Positions 19,423 through 28,765 are shown, counted from the first letter of the stretch. The stretch is 64,000 nt of DNA from Burkholderiaceae bacterium (GCA_018780645.1 JADMJJ010000047.1:62001-126000); one strand, 5' to 3'. Program-made: numbers and translations. The notes: generated by a model from the letters alone, not told the origin.

Positions 19423-20442
19423 GTGTCCCCATACGAGCTAGAGCATTATCTGAGCGCCCACATCCCGCTGTCCAAGGCGATGGAAGTGGAGGTGCTGCAG
19501 GTCGGGCCCGACCATGTGCTGCTTGGTGCGCCACTGGCGCCCAATATCAATCACCGCGAGACGGTGTTCGGCGGCAGCGCTTCTGCGGTGGCCATTCTGG
19601 CCGCCTGGTCGCTGCTGCACACCCGGCTGCTGAGCGAAGGCATCAGCACCCGGCTGGTGATACAGCGCAACACGATGGACTATGAGCTGGCCATCACCGG
19701 CGACTTCCGCGCCGAGTCGGCCCTGGCCGACCCGGCCGGCTGGAGCCATTTCTTGCGCATGCTCAGGCGCAAGGGCAAGGCGCGCATCGCCGTCAACTCG
19801 GTGCTGAGCTGCAAGGGCGAGGTCGTCGGCCGGCTGCAGGGCGAGTTCGTGGCCCTGGGGTCCGATCCACTGCCCGTGGCCGCGCCCGAGGTCGAGCTGC
19901 CCGACCTTACGCCACCTGAGCGGCTGCTGTTCGAGACCGAGCGGCTGCGCGCCCGCCTGCTGACACCGGCCGATGCCGATGCCTTGCACGCCGTCTATGG
20001 CGATGCCGAGGCGATGCGCTGGGTCGGCGACGGCCAGCCGCTGGACCATGCCACCTGCGTGCGCTGGATAGGCGTGACGCAGCGCAACTATGCCAAGCGC
20101 GGCTATGGCATGTCGGCGCTGGAGTTGCGGGCCACGGGCGAGGTGATCGGCTTCTGCGGCATCGTCCACCCGGGTGACCAGCCCCATGCCGAGCTGAAGT
20201 ACGCCTTCCTGCGCAGGCTCTGGGGCCAGGGCCTGGCCAGCGAGATGGCACAGGCGATGCTGGCCTATGGCGCCCGGCAGCACCAGCTGTACGAGATCAT
20301 CGCCACGGCGGCCCCGGCCAACGCCGCCTCGCGGCGGGTACTGAGCAAGGCCGGCATGCAGCATGTGGACAGCCATCAGTACGACGATGGCAGCACGACC
20401 GAGCTCTACCTCTGGCGCGATGGCGTGACACCGGCCCCTTAG
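19423..20442 (+). CDS. Two-domain protein: YiiD_C-like thioesterase domain plus RimJ/RimL-type GNAT acetyltransferase
   Basis: GTG start; N-terminal MEVEVLQVGPDHVLLGAPLAPNINHRETVFGGSASAVAILAAWSLLH; C-terminal ERLRARLLTPADADALHAVYGDAEAMRWVG...LASEMAQAMLAYGARQ. Confidence 0.82.
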   Translation: MSPYELEHYLSAHIPLSKAMEVEVLQVGPDHVLLGAPLAPNINHRETVFGGSASAVAILAAWSLLHTRLLSEGISTRLVIQRNTMDYELAITGDFRAESALADPAGWSHFLRMLRRKGKARIAVNSVLSCKGEVVGRLQGEFVALGSDPLPVAAPEVELPDLTPPERLLFETERLRARLLTPADADALHAVYGDAEAMRWVGDGQPLDHATCVRWIGVTQRNYAKRGYGMSALELRATGEVIGFCGIVHPGDQPHAELKYAFLRRLWGQGLASEMAQAMLAYGARQHQLYEIIATAAPANAASRRVLSKAGMQHVDSHQYDDGSTTELYLWRDGVTPAP

Positions 20443-20472
20443 AATGCCCCCGCCAGCCCTCACCGGCTGGCA

Positions 20473-20632
20473 GCGTTCTCAGGGCGGGGTGAAATTCCCC
20501 ACCGGCGGTAGCTGCGGGATTCGTCCCGCGGGAGCCCGCGAGCGCCCGGCGGCCGCGTCAAACCGGCCATCGGGGTCAGCAGATCTGGTGCGATTCCAGG
20601 GCCGACGGTCACAGTCCGGATGAAAGAGAAAC
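20473..20632 (+). promoter_or_regulatory. FMN (RFN) riboswitch
   Basis: TTCTCAGGGCGGGGTGAAATTCCCCACCGGCGGTA ... GGTCAGCAGATCTGGTGCGATTCCAGGGCCGACGGTCACAGTCCGGATGAAAGAGAA, all hallmark RFN segments. Confidence 0.96.
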
Positions 20633-20738
20633 GCGAGTACCTCGGCTGCTGCATGCCTGGCTCAAATTCGAGTCAGGTGTGTGGCGGCTGCGTTGTCGCG
20701 CGCCCTGATTCTGACAATCCTGACCTTCAAGGAATCTC

Positions 20739-21242
20739 ATGAATCAGATCCTCAGCAAGACCTCCTCCTCTTCCCCCACTTCCCCGGTGGCCCGCGTCGC
20801 CATCATCTGCGCCAGCTGGCATGGCGACATCGTCGGCCAGGCCCGCACGTCGATGCTGGCCGAGTTCGAGCGAAGTCGGTGGCCGCTCAGCCAGATCGAC
20901 CAGTTCGAGGTGCCCGGCGCCTTCGAGATACCGCTGCTGGCCAAGAAGCTGGCGCTGACCGGCCGCTATGAGGCGATCATCGCCTGCGCCTTTGTCGTCA
21001 ACGGTGGCATCTACCGGCACGAGTTCGTGTCCAGCGCGGTGATAGACGGGCTGATGCGGGTGCAACTCGACACCGAGGTGCCGGTGATGTCGGCGGTGCT
21101 GACGCCGCGCGACTTCCATGACCATGGCGACCACCAGCAATTCTTCGCCGAGCACTTCGTCAAGAAGGGGGTCGAGGTGGCCAAGGCCTGCCTGGTGACG
21201 ATGGCGGGCCTGAGGGCGCTGTCGGAGACCCTGACGCACTGA
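20739..21242 (+). CDS. ribH: 6,7-dimethyl-8-ribityllumazine synthase (RibH2-like)
   Basis: VARVAIICASWHGDIV, VPGAFEIPLLAKKLA, FVVNGGIYRHEFVSSAVIDGLM, HDHGDHQQFFAEHFVKKG. Confidence 0.93.
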   Translation: MNQILSKTSSSSPTSPVARVAIICASWHGDIVGQARTSMLAEFERSRWPLSQIDQFEVPGAFEIPLLAKKLALTGRYEAIIACAFVVNGGIYRHEFVSSAVIDGLMRVQLDTEVPVMSAVLTPRDFHDHGDHQQFFAEHFVKKGVEVAKACLVTMAGLRALSETLTH

Positions 21243-21493
21243 GGGTCAACGGCAGGGTGTGGTGCCGTCACACTGGTGCCACACCCAGTTCCGCGACCGG
21301 CGACTTCCGTGCGCTCGGTCACGGCCGACCCGGTATCCCCCAGATCAACGATGATCGCCGGGGTCAAACTTGACACCGATCAAGCCCGCAACTTCACTCC
21401 AGGCGGTAGCCTGTCAGCGCAACTCTCCGTCGGAAGCCGCGGGGAAGCCCTTCAGCCAAGGTCGACACATCACCAGCAACAGGAGCGCTGCCG

Positions 21494-24475
21494 ATGCCGC
21501 CCAGCAGTTTTCAGAGCAAGGTGCTCGGCGCCTTCGCCGCCGCGCTGCTGGTGGTGGCCGCACTGTGCATCACCACCTGGAAGCTGGCCAATGACGCCAG
21601 CGAAGCGGCAAGCTGGGTGGCACACACCCACGAGGTGCTGGGCGACCTGTCCAGGGTGCGTGGCAACACCTTGCAGATCGAACTCAATACCCAGGGTTTC
21701 CGCGTCTCAGGCGATAGCCGGCACCTGGACGAACGCGAACTCGCGATGGGCTCGCGCGAGACGGCGATGCAGCATCTGCAGCAACTGGTTGCCGACCATC
21801 CGGACCAGTTGCGCCGATGGCTGCAGCTGCGCGAGGTCATCGATCAGCGCATTGCCCTGTCGCGCCAGATTGAATTGCTGCGCAAGACCCAGGGCATGGC
21901 GGCGGCCACCGACTTCGTCAACAAGGCCCCGCTGAAGGAGACGCGGGAGCGCGTGCGCACGCTGCTGCGCGAGATGGAAGCCGAGGAGCGCCGCCTGCTT
22001 GACGAGCGCAGCGCCGCGCAACGCCGGGCCCACCAGGTATGGATGTGGGTCGGTGCGCTCGCCGCGGGCTCGCTGCTCGCCCTGCTGGCCGTCAACTACG
22101 GGGTGATACGCCGACAGTTGCGCGAGGCGGCGACCAGCCGGCGCATCATCAATGAACAGAATCAGGACCTGGAGCGCCGCGTGCTCGAGCGCACAGCCGA
22201 GTTGCGTGAGAGCAAGGACCACCTGCGCAGCATCATCGCCAATGTGCCGGCGCTGATCGCCTACGTCAACGCCGACCAGCGCTATGTCTATGTGAACCAG
22301 CAGTACCACGACCGCTTCGCGCCACACCGTGAAAGCATCGCCGGCTGCAGCGTCCTTGAGATCCTGGGCGAGGAACGCTATGCCATTGCCGAGCCGCTGA
22401 TCACCAAGGTCCTGCAGGGGCAGCATCAGAGTTACGACTGGCAGCCGTTTCCAGATGTCTGGCAGGTGATCAACTATGTGCCCAAGTTCGATGCCGGGCA
22501 TCGGGTGCAGGGCTACTACGTCATGGGCGTGGACATCACCGAGCGCAAGCATGCCGAGGAGAGGATTCGCTCCCTCAATGCTGAGCTCGGCCAGCGGGTG
22601 CACGATCTGGAGCATGTCAGCCGCGGGCTGAGGACGCTCAGCGCCGGCAACCGCACCATGCTGCGCTCGGCCGACGAGACGACCCTGCTCCAGGGCATGT
22701 GCGAAGCCATCGTCGGCGCAGGTGGCTACGATGTTGCCGTGGTCTGGTACTGCAACAACGACGCCGACAAGACGCTTCGCGCGGTCGCCGAGCATGGCTA
22801 TGCCGAGGGCCTGGAAGCACTGGACCGCTTGAACATCAGCTGGGCCGACACCCCGCATGGCCAGGGCGCCGTGGGCACGGCCATCCGGACCGGCGTGTCC
22901 ACGGCCATCCGCGACATGGGCAGCGACCCGCGCTATGCACCCTGGACCTCGGCGCAGCTGCAAGCCAGGGCCTCGGCCCTGGCCTGCCCGCTGCGTGTGC
23001 ACGGCGAGATCATCGGCGCCCTGGCCATCTACGACACCGAGCCGGGCACCTTCGAACAGGACGAGCTGACCTTGCTGACCGAGTCTGCCGACGATCTGGC
23101 CTTTGGCATCGCCACCCTGCGTGCACGCGCAGAGCAGGAGGAGAACCAGCGCGCGATCACGCGCCTGACTCATTTCGATCCGCTGACCGGACTGCCCAAC
23201 GAAGTCCGGTTCTCCGAGCATCTCGACGCGGCCATCGAGTCCGCCGGCAAGGGGCGCAGCAGCTTCTTCGCCCTGCAATGCAATATCGAGCGGCTGACCG
23301 AGATCAATGACGCACTTGGCTTCAGCCAAGGCGACAAGATGCTTTGCGAATTCGGCAGACGGCTGCGCGCTGCGGCGCCCGAGAGCGCCGTCGTCGCACG
23401 CCTGCGAGGTGACGAATTCGCGGTGCTGCTGAACGACGGTGACATCGACAGGCTGACAGCCACGCTGCAAGGCCTGGAGGCCGCCCTGTCGGCCCCCTTT
23501 GCCGTGGCCGATATTCCGCTCGATCTTTCGGCCACCACCGGCGTGGTGCTGTACCCGGAACATGGCAGGACCCCGCACGACCTGTTCCGCCACATGGACA
23601 TTGCCGTGCACCAGGCACAGAGGAAGGGGCTGCAGCACGCCATCTTCGACCCGACGCTGAACCAGAGTCAGCCGGGCCAGCTGAACATGGCGGGCGAGCT
23701 GCGGCGGGCCATCGTGAACGGCGATCTGAGGATCTATCTGCAGCCCAAGGTCGGGTTCGCCAGCGGTCGCATCTGCGGCGCCGAGGCGCTGGTGCGTTGG
23801 CAGCATGCCGAACGCGGACTGATCCCGCCGGGCGAGTTCATCACCCTGGCCGAGAACACGGGCCTGATCAAGCCGCTGACCGAATGGGTGATCGACGCCG
23901 TGTTGCGCCTCAATCACCAATGGCAGGAGCAGGGCCGCGCCCTGCCCATCGCCGTCAACCTCTCGGCCCGCAATCTGCGTGACGAGGAGTTGCTGAACCG
24001 AATCCGTCGGCAGCAGCACAGCCTGGGCCTGCGTGCCGGACTGCTCGAACTGGAAATCACCGAGAGCACCGTGATGGAGGATGCAGACTTCTCGCTGCGC
24101 GCACTGAACCTGTTGCGCGACGAGGGCATCCCGCTCTATATCGACGACTTCGGCACCGGCTACTCCTCGCTCAGCTATCTGCAGAAACTGCCGGTGGAGT
24201 ACATCAAGATCGACCAATCGTTTGTGCGCGGCATGTCATTCAGCAAGGATTCGGCCGTGATCGTGCGTTCGACCATCGATCTGGTCCACGACCTCGGGCG
24301 CAAGACGGTGGCCGAGGGCGTCGAAACCCAGGCGCACTGGGACCAGCTCGCCGCGCTGGGTTGCGACATCGCCCAGGGCTACTTCATCGCCAAGCCGATG
24401 CCGGCGGCGGAGTTTCAGGTCTGGGCCGACGGCTTCCGGGCGCCGGCCAGCGCGGCTGCGGCATCCTCCGCCTGA
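21494..24475 (+). CDS. Membrane-anchored PAS-GAF-GGDEF-EAL protein (probable c-di-GMP phosphodiesterase)
   Basis: N-terminal TM/periplasmic region, PAS, GAF, degenerate RGDEF motif, intact EAL motifs AEALVRW, DDFGTGYSSLSYLQ, AEGVET. Confidence 0.9.
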   Translation: MPPSSFQSKVLGAFAAALLVVAALCITTWKLANDASEAASWVAHTHEVLGDLSRVRGNTLQIELNTQGFRVSGDSRHLDERELAMGSRETAMQHLQQLVADHPDQLRRWLQLREVIDQRIALSRQIELLRKTQGMAAATDFVNKAPLKETRERVRTLLREMEAEERRLLDERSAAQRRAHQVWMWVGALAAGSLLALLAVNYGVIRRQLREAATSRRIINEQNQDLERRVLERTAELRESKDHLRSIIANVPALIAYVNADQRYVYVNQQYHDRFAPHRESIAGCSVLEILGEERYAIAEPLITKVLQGQHQSYDWQPFPDVWQVINYVPKFDAGHRVQGYYVMGVDITERKHAEERIRSLNAELGQRVHDLEHVSRGLRTLSAGNRTMLRSADETTLLQGMCEAIVGAGGYDVAVVWYCNNDADKTLRAVAEHGYAEGLEALDRLNISWADTPHGQGAVGTAIRTGVSTAIRDMGSDPRYAPWTSAQLQARASALACPLRVHGEIIGALAIYDTEPGTFEQDELTLLTESADDLAFGIATLRARAEQEENQRAITRLTHFDPLTGLPNEVRFSEHLDAAIESAGKGRSSFFALQCNIERLTEINDALGFSQGDKMLCEFGRRLRAAAPESAVVARLRGDEFAVLLNDGDIDRLTATLQGLEAALSAPFAVADIPLDLSATTGVVLYPEHGRTPHDLFRHMDIAVHQAQRKGLQHAIFDPTLNQSQPGQLNMAGELRRAIVNGDLRIYLQPKVGFASGRICGAEALVRWQHAERGLIPPGEFITLAENTGLIKPLTEWVIDAVLRLNHQWQEQGRALPIAVNLSARNLRDEELLNRIRRQQHSLGLRAGLLELEITESTVMEDADFSLRALNLLRDEGIPLYIDDFGTGYSSLSYLQKLPVEYIKIDQSFVRGMSFSKDSAVIVRSTIDLVHDLGRKTVAEGVETQAHWDQLAALGCDIAQGYFIAKPMPAAEFQVWADGFRAPASAAAASSA

Positions 24476-26124
24476 GGCTTGGTCCAGGGGCCCGGAGGCA
24501 CAACCTGCGGCTCGGCCGGGTCGGCCCGGTAGTGAGGCGACATGATCTGCACGCCGTTCTCGTTGAACACATCGAGCACATGGCCGTGCAGTTGGTTCAT
24601 CGCCTCGACCCGCCGCTGCGGCGCCTGCTTGTTGCTTTGCGCGCAAAGCCGGTACTCGATGTAGAAGTCCGACAGGGCCGTCTGCACCACATAGGGGGCC
24701 GGGTCTGGGGCCACGCCGGCCGTGCGCCGCGCGGCCTCGAGCAGCATGGCGTGCACCTGGCGCCAGGGCGTGGCATAGCCGATGGTGACCGAGGTGTGCA
24801 GCACGAAGTGGCCATCGGCTACCAGGCGCGAGAAGTTGCGCACCGGCTGGCTGGAGACCAGGGTGTTGGGCAGGCTCACCTCCTCGCCCATGCCGGTGTG
24901 GATGCGGGTGGCGAACATGCCCAGGGCGACCACCGAGCCCTCGGTGTCACCGATCTTGACGTATTCGCCGACGCGCAGCACGCGGGTGTACATCAGGCTG
25001 AAGCCCGACAAGACCTGACCCACGATGCTCGACGCCCCCAGCGACAGCATCACCCCGGCCAGCACCGACACCCCCTTGAAGGCATCGCTGTTGGCCCCGG
25101 GCAGATAGGGATAGGCCATGGCCAGTGCGAACAGCCAGATCACCACCGTGCCCAGGCTGCGCGTCGGGCCGGCGGTGTCGGCGTCGAGCCAGCCGATGTG
25201 CAGATCGTCGCGCTCCACGCGCTGCAGAAACAGACCCACGGCCCTGGTCACCAGCCGGGCCAGCACAAAGATCAGGGCCGCGGTGATCAGCCCCGGCACT
25301 GCCCCGGCGATGGCCAGCGCGAAGCGCTCCAGTACCTCCAGCAGCCAGGCCGTCGAGCGCTCGCCCCAGGGCCGCGTATAGGCGAACTGGCGCAGCACAT
25401 AGGTGAGCCAGAAGTCCAGCAGCAGCAAGCCCAGGCCCCAGCTCAGCGCCACGGCCATGAAGCGCGCCACCGGCCGCGCGTGCTCGGCATAGGTGGCAAC
25501 CAGGGCGCGCGCCTGGGTCGCATCACGCCAGCCCTGGACCTGCGCGTCCAGCCGCGCCAGCAGCCTGCCGCGCAACATCAGTACCAGACGCATCAGCAGG
25601 TAGGCAACCACCGTGGCCGCAACGGTATAGGCAGCGCCCTCGGCCAGGCGGCGTGGGTCCGCAAACTCCCGGGTCTCGTGCACGGCCAGTTGCAGGCGGC
25701 GCATGACATCCATCGACGCGGCCTCGAGCAGTGCGCCGGGGCGTGACCCTGTCAGATCGCCGGCAACGAGAAAGAACAGTGTCTGGCCATCGAGCTCGAA
25801 GCGCACCGCGTCGCCCACAACAGAACGGCTCACCAACCCTGGCCCGCGCTTGGCCAGGCCGGTGAGCAAGGCTTGGCGGGCCATCTCCGCCCGCTCGGCT
25901 GCGCTGTCGCCCAACAGGCTGGCGCGAAAGGTGACGACGCGTCTGTTGTTGAGCGATACCGTGGTCGATGCAAGGTCAGTGGGTGGCGTCGACGCCGCCA
26001 TGGCGGGGGACGTTGGCTCAAGGGTCTGGGCAGGCGCGTCGAGTGACAGCAGCAGCATCACGACCGAGAAGGCAGCCGTGACGAGTCGACACAATTTCGA
26101 CCATTCCGGGGAGCGAGTGTGCAA
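24415..26124 (-). CDS. MscS-family mechanosensitive ion channel
   Basis: GVMLSLGASSIVGQVLSGFSLMYTRVLRVGEYVKIGDTEGSVVALGMFATRI. Confidence 0.9.
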   Translation of the reverse strand: MHTRSPEWSKLCRLVTAAFSVVMLLLSLDAPAQTLEPTSPAMAASTPPTDLASTTVSLNNRRVVTFRASLLGDSAAERAEMARQALLTGLAKRGPGLVSRSVVGDAVRFELDGQTLFFLVAGDLTGSRPGALLEAASMDVMRRLQLAVHETREFADPRRLAEGAAYTVAATVVAYLLMRLVLMLRGRLLARLDAQVQGWRDATQARALVATYAEHARPVARFMAVALSWGLGLLLLDFWLTYVLRQFAYTRPWGERSTAWLLEVLERFALAIAGAVPGLITAALIFVLARLVTRAVGLFLQRVERDDLHIGWLDADTAGPTRSLGTVVIWLFALAMAYPYLPGANSDAFKGVSVLAGVMLSLGASSIVGQVLSGFSLMYTRVLRVGEYVKIGDTEGSVVALGMFATRIHTGMGEEVSLPNTLVSSQPVRNFSRLVADGHFVLHTSVTIGYATPWRQVHAMLLEAARRTAGVAPDPAPYVVQTALSDFYIEYRLCAQSNKQAPQRRVEAMNQLHGHVLDVFNENGVQIMSPHYRADPAEPQVVPPGPWTKPQAEDAAAALAGARKPSAQT

Positions 26125-26294
26125 GTCGGTTCTCCATCACGAAGCCAGGCGCCCGGAGCTTGCCATAGGGCGCCGCCGCCGTCATCCAAACTGCCGGACC
26201 GACGTTGTTGCTAAAGCCGAGGAAGCTTGGTACAAGCCCCTCGTGGGCGCCTGGAACGCTCACCCCCTATTCAGAAACCCTGCTGGACCCTTCT

Positions 26295-27278
26295 ATGCAA
26301 ATCCCTCACCTGATGCGCCAGACCTGGGCCGCCTTCATGCTGTTGTTGCTCATGGTGGCGTCGGCCGCTGCCCAGCGCGGCGGTGATGATGGCGAATACC
26401 AGATCCTGCAGGCCCGCTACGGCACGGCCAACCGCAATATTGACGTCACCCAGCGGCTGAAGGAACTGGCCAGCCAGGACCAGACCTTTCGCATCGACAA
26501 CAACACCTTCGGCACCGACCCGGACTACGGCCACGTCAAGACGCTGCGCATCTTCGCCCGCGGCAAGAACGGCCAGACCCGCACCTTCGAATACGGCGAA
26601 GGCAGCTATGTCGATGGCAACCAGTTCACCGGCTGGCGGGGCGGCAACTGGGGCCATGGCGGTTGGGCTGGCGGCTGGGGTGATGGACCCGGCAGGCCTG
26701 GCGGCGGCCAACAGGGCAATGCCGGTGACGACGGCGACTACCAGATCCTGCATGCCCGTTACGGCACCGCCAACCGCAATATCGATGTGACGCAGCGTCT
26801 CAAGGAGCTGGCCAGCCAGGACCGGCGCTTCCGCATGGGCAATGACTCGTTCGGCACCGATCCCGACCCGGGCCAGGTCAAGACGCTGCGCATCTTCGCC
26901 CGCGGCAAGAACGGCCAGACCCGCACCTTCGAATACACCGAGGGCAGTTACGTCGATGGCAATCAGTTCACCGGCTGGGGCGGCGGCAACTGGGGCCATG
27001 GCGGCTGGAGCGGTGGTTGGGGTGGCGGCAGTGGCAATGGCTACGGCGGACTGGAGATTCTCAGCGCCAGCTACGGCACCGGTGGCCGCAGCATCGACGT
27101 CACCGCGCGGCTGCGCTCGCTGATACGCAATGACCGGCTGGACGTCAAGGTCGACAACCGCATGGCCGGCTCCGACCCCGCACCGAACCGGCCCAAGACG
27201 CTGAGCGTCAGCTACAGCGTTGGCGGCCGCAGCTACCAGACCCGCATCGACGAGAACGATCACCTGCGCATTCCCTGA
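26295..27278 (+). CDS. Secreted protein with three DUF3395/DNAJC11_C-like repeats
   Basis: Signal peptide ending ASAAAQ, then three units of the form YxILxAxYGTxxRxIDVTxRLxxL...DPxxxxxKTLxxxxxxxG separated by Gly/Trp-rich linkers. Confidence 0.65.
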   Translation: MQIPHLMRQTWAAFMLLLLMVASAAAQRGGDDGEYQILQARYGTANRNIDVTQRLKELASQDQTFRIDNNTFGTDPDYGHVKTLRIFARGKNGQTRTFEYGEGSYVDGNQFTGWRGGNWGHGGWAGGWGDGPGRPGGGQQGNAGDDGDYQILHARYGTANRNIDVTQRLKELASQDRRFRMGNDSFGTDPDPGQVKTLRIFARGKNGQTRTFEYTEGSYVDGNQFTGWGGGNWGHGGWSGGWGGGSGNGYGGLEILSASYGTGGRSIDVTARLRSLIRNDRLDVKVDNRMAGSDPAPNRPKTLSVSYSVGGRSYQTRIDENDHLRIP

Positions 27279-27293
27279 GAGCCACCAGCGCCC

Positions 27294-27860
27294 TCATTCA
27301 ACTGCACGCACCAGACGCACCACCAACCGGGTGGACTTGGGCACATCGGCCCGGGACTCGCCGGCACCCAGATAAACGGCCCAGCCCAGCAGAAAGGCCG
27401 TGTTGCCGGCGTTCTCGGTGCTGCGGCCTCGCATCACATTGCCGTAGTTGTAGGGGTTGACCGACTCCTGATTGACGTTGAGCGTGCCCGACCAGTGCCA
27501 GTCGCGCGGCGCGGCCGGAAACAGCAGGGCGTCGGGGCCGGCCGGCTTGGCCCCCTTGTCCACCAGACGACGCAACTCGTTGACCCGCGGCAGCCGCCAG
27601 CGCAGCCCCTCGGCCTTGCTGCGGCTGGCAGCCAGGGCGCTGGCCTGGGCATGTGACATCAGCTGCGGTGTGCCGGTGCAGGTCTTGCCGTCCCACTGCA
27701 TGCCCTCGACACAGCGCGCCCAGACCAGCTTGGCCCGCCCGTCGATCACATGGGCGCCGTCCTCCGATGGCTGCATCGCATGGGGGGCGGCCGTCGCGGC
27801 GGCGCCGGCAAGAGTCAGCAGCACGCAGCAGCAGGCCGCCTTTCTTGAAAAGGTGTTCAT
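27294..27860 (-). CDS. DUF1566 domain-containing exported protein
   Basis: Signal peptide; GLRWRLPRVNELRRLVDKG ... HWSGTLNVNQ...YNYGNV. Confidence 0.75.
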   Translation of the reverse strand: MNTFSRKAACCCVLLTLAGAAATAAPHAMQPSEDGAHVIDGRAKLVWARCVEGMQWDGKTCTGTPQLMSHAQASALAASRSKAEGLRWRLPRVNELRRLVDKGAKPAGPDALLFPAAPRDWHWSGTLNVNQESVNPYNYGNVMRGRSTENAGNTAFLLGWAVYLGAGESRADVPKSTRLVVRLVRAVE

Positions 27861-27903
27861 CGGACCATGCTACGTGAAAGCGTCAGAGCCTGGCCGGCGC
27901 GGT

Positions 27904-28698
27904 TCAGCCCTTGCCCAGCGCAGGCCGGCCGAACAGGCTGGAGGCATTGCTGATAGGCCCGAGTTCGGCGGCGGCGGCGAGCAGCGCGGGCGCCAGTTCG
28001 CGTGCGCGCGCGCCGCTCAGGCGCGTGCTGGGGCCGGCGATGCTGATCACGCCGATCGCCTCCTGGCGGCGAAACACCGGCGCCGCGATGGCCGCCATGC
28101 CGGGCGCGAAGACCTCATCGATCACCGCGTAGCCGCGCACCCGCGCCGCGTGCAGAAAGCCCACCAGCGCCTTGATGGTGGTCGGCGCCTTGGGTCCGTA
28201 CTCCGCCGGCTTGCCGAAACCCTGGCGCGACACCAGCTCGAACGCCCGCTCATCGCTCAAGGTCATCAGCCAGGCATGGCCGGAGGCCGTGCAGGACAGC
28301 CGCGCGTCCATGCCCATATCGGGGTCGTAGCGCAGCCCGGTCTGCCGCATGCCCTGCGACTTGGCGACCCAGGTGAGGCGGTCCTCATCGACGATGGACA
28401 AGCGCACCAGTTCGCCCGAGGTCTGCGCCAGCCGCTCCAGCAGGGGCTCGGCGATATCGACGATGCCCGCGCTGCTCAGGAAGCCCAGGCCCATGGACAC
28501 CACCTTGGTCGTCAGCACATAGTCGCCCTGCTTGCGGGCCTGGCGCACATAGCCGTAGCGCTGCAGATCCGCCAACAGGCGGTGGCAGGCGCTGAGCGGA
28601 ATGTCCAGCTCCGCGGCGATGAGGCTCAGGGGCAGACCCTGAGGGTGCTGGATCAGATGCTCCAGGACCGCGAGTCCCCGTTCAAGTGCTATTCCCAT
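27904..28698 (-). CDS. IclR family transcriptional regulator
   Basis: ALERGLAVLEHLIQHPQGLPLSLIAAELDIPLSACHRLLADLQRYGYV; IclR effector domain; ATG at 28698 preferred over the longer ORF. Confidence 0.92.
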   Translation of the reverse strand: MGIALERGLAVLEHLIQHPQGLPLSLIAAELDIPLSACHRLLADLQRYGYVRQARKQGDYVLTTKVVSMGLGFLSSAGIVDIAEPLLERLAQTSGELVRLSIVDEDRLTWVAKSQGMRQTGLRYDPDMGMDARLSCTASGHAWLMTLSDERAFELVSRQGFGKPAEYGPKAPTTIKALVGFLHAARVRGYAVIDEVFAPGMAAIAAPVFRRQEAIGVISIAGPSTRLSGARARELAPALLAAAAELGPISNASSLFGRPALGKG

Positions 28699-28710
28699 TT
28701 CTCGTATTGT

Positions 28711-28743
28711 GAAACAAGTTTCCAGAACGGAAAGACTTTCTGG
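28711..28743. promoter_or_regulatory. Nested inverted repeats, candidate IclR operator
   Basis: GAAACAAGTTTC (28711-28722); CCAGAA-N10-TTCTGG (28722-28743); GAAAGACTTTC (28730-28740). Confidence 0.55.
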
Positions 28744-28765
28744 GCACGAGCCAACAATCGATGGC

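Noticed and set aside
21255-21470. Hairpin and GGTAGCC-containing leader before the GGDEF/EAL gene, considered as a c-di-GMP riboswitch
   Set aside because: GGGTGTGGTGCC/GGTGCCACACCC hairpin exists, but the conserved GEMM core is not recognisable.
21707-24217. 836-aa minus-strand ORF antisense to the PAS-GAF-GGDEF-EAL gene
   Set aside because: Shadow ORF; opposite strand carries conserved GGDEF/EAL motifs.
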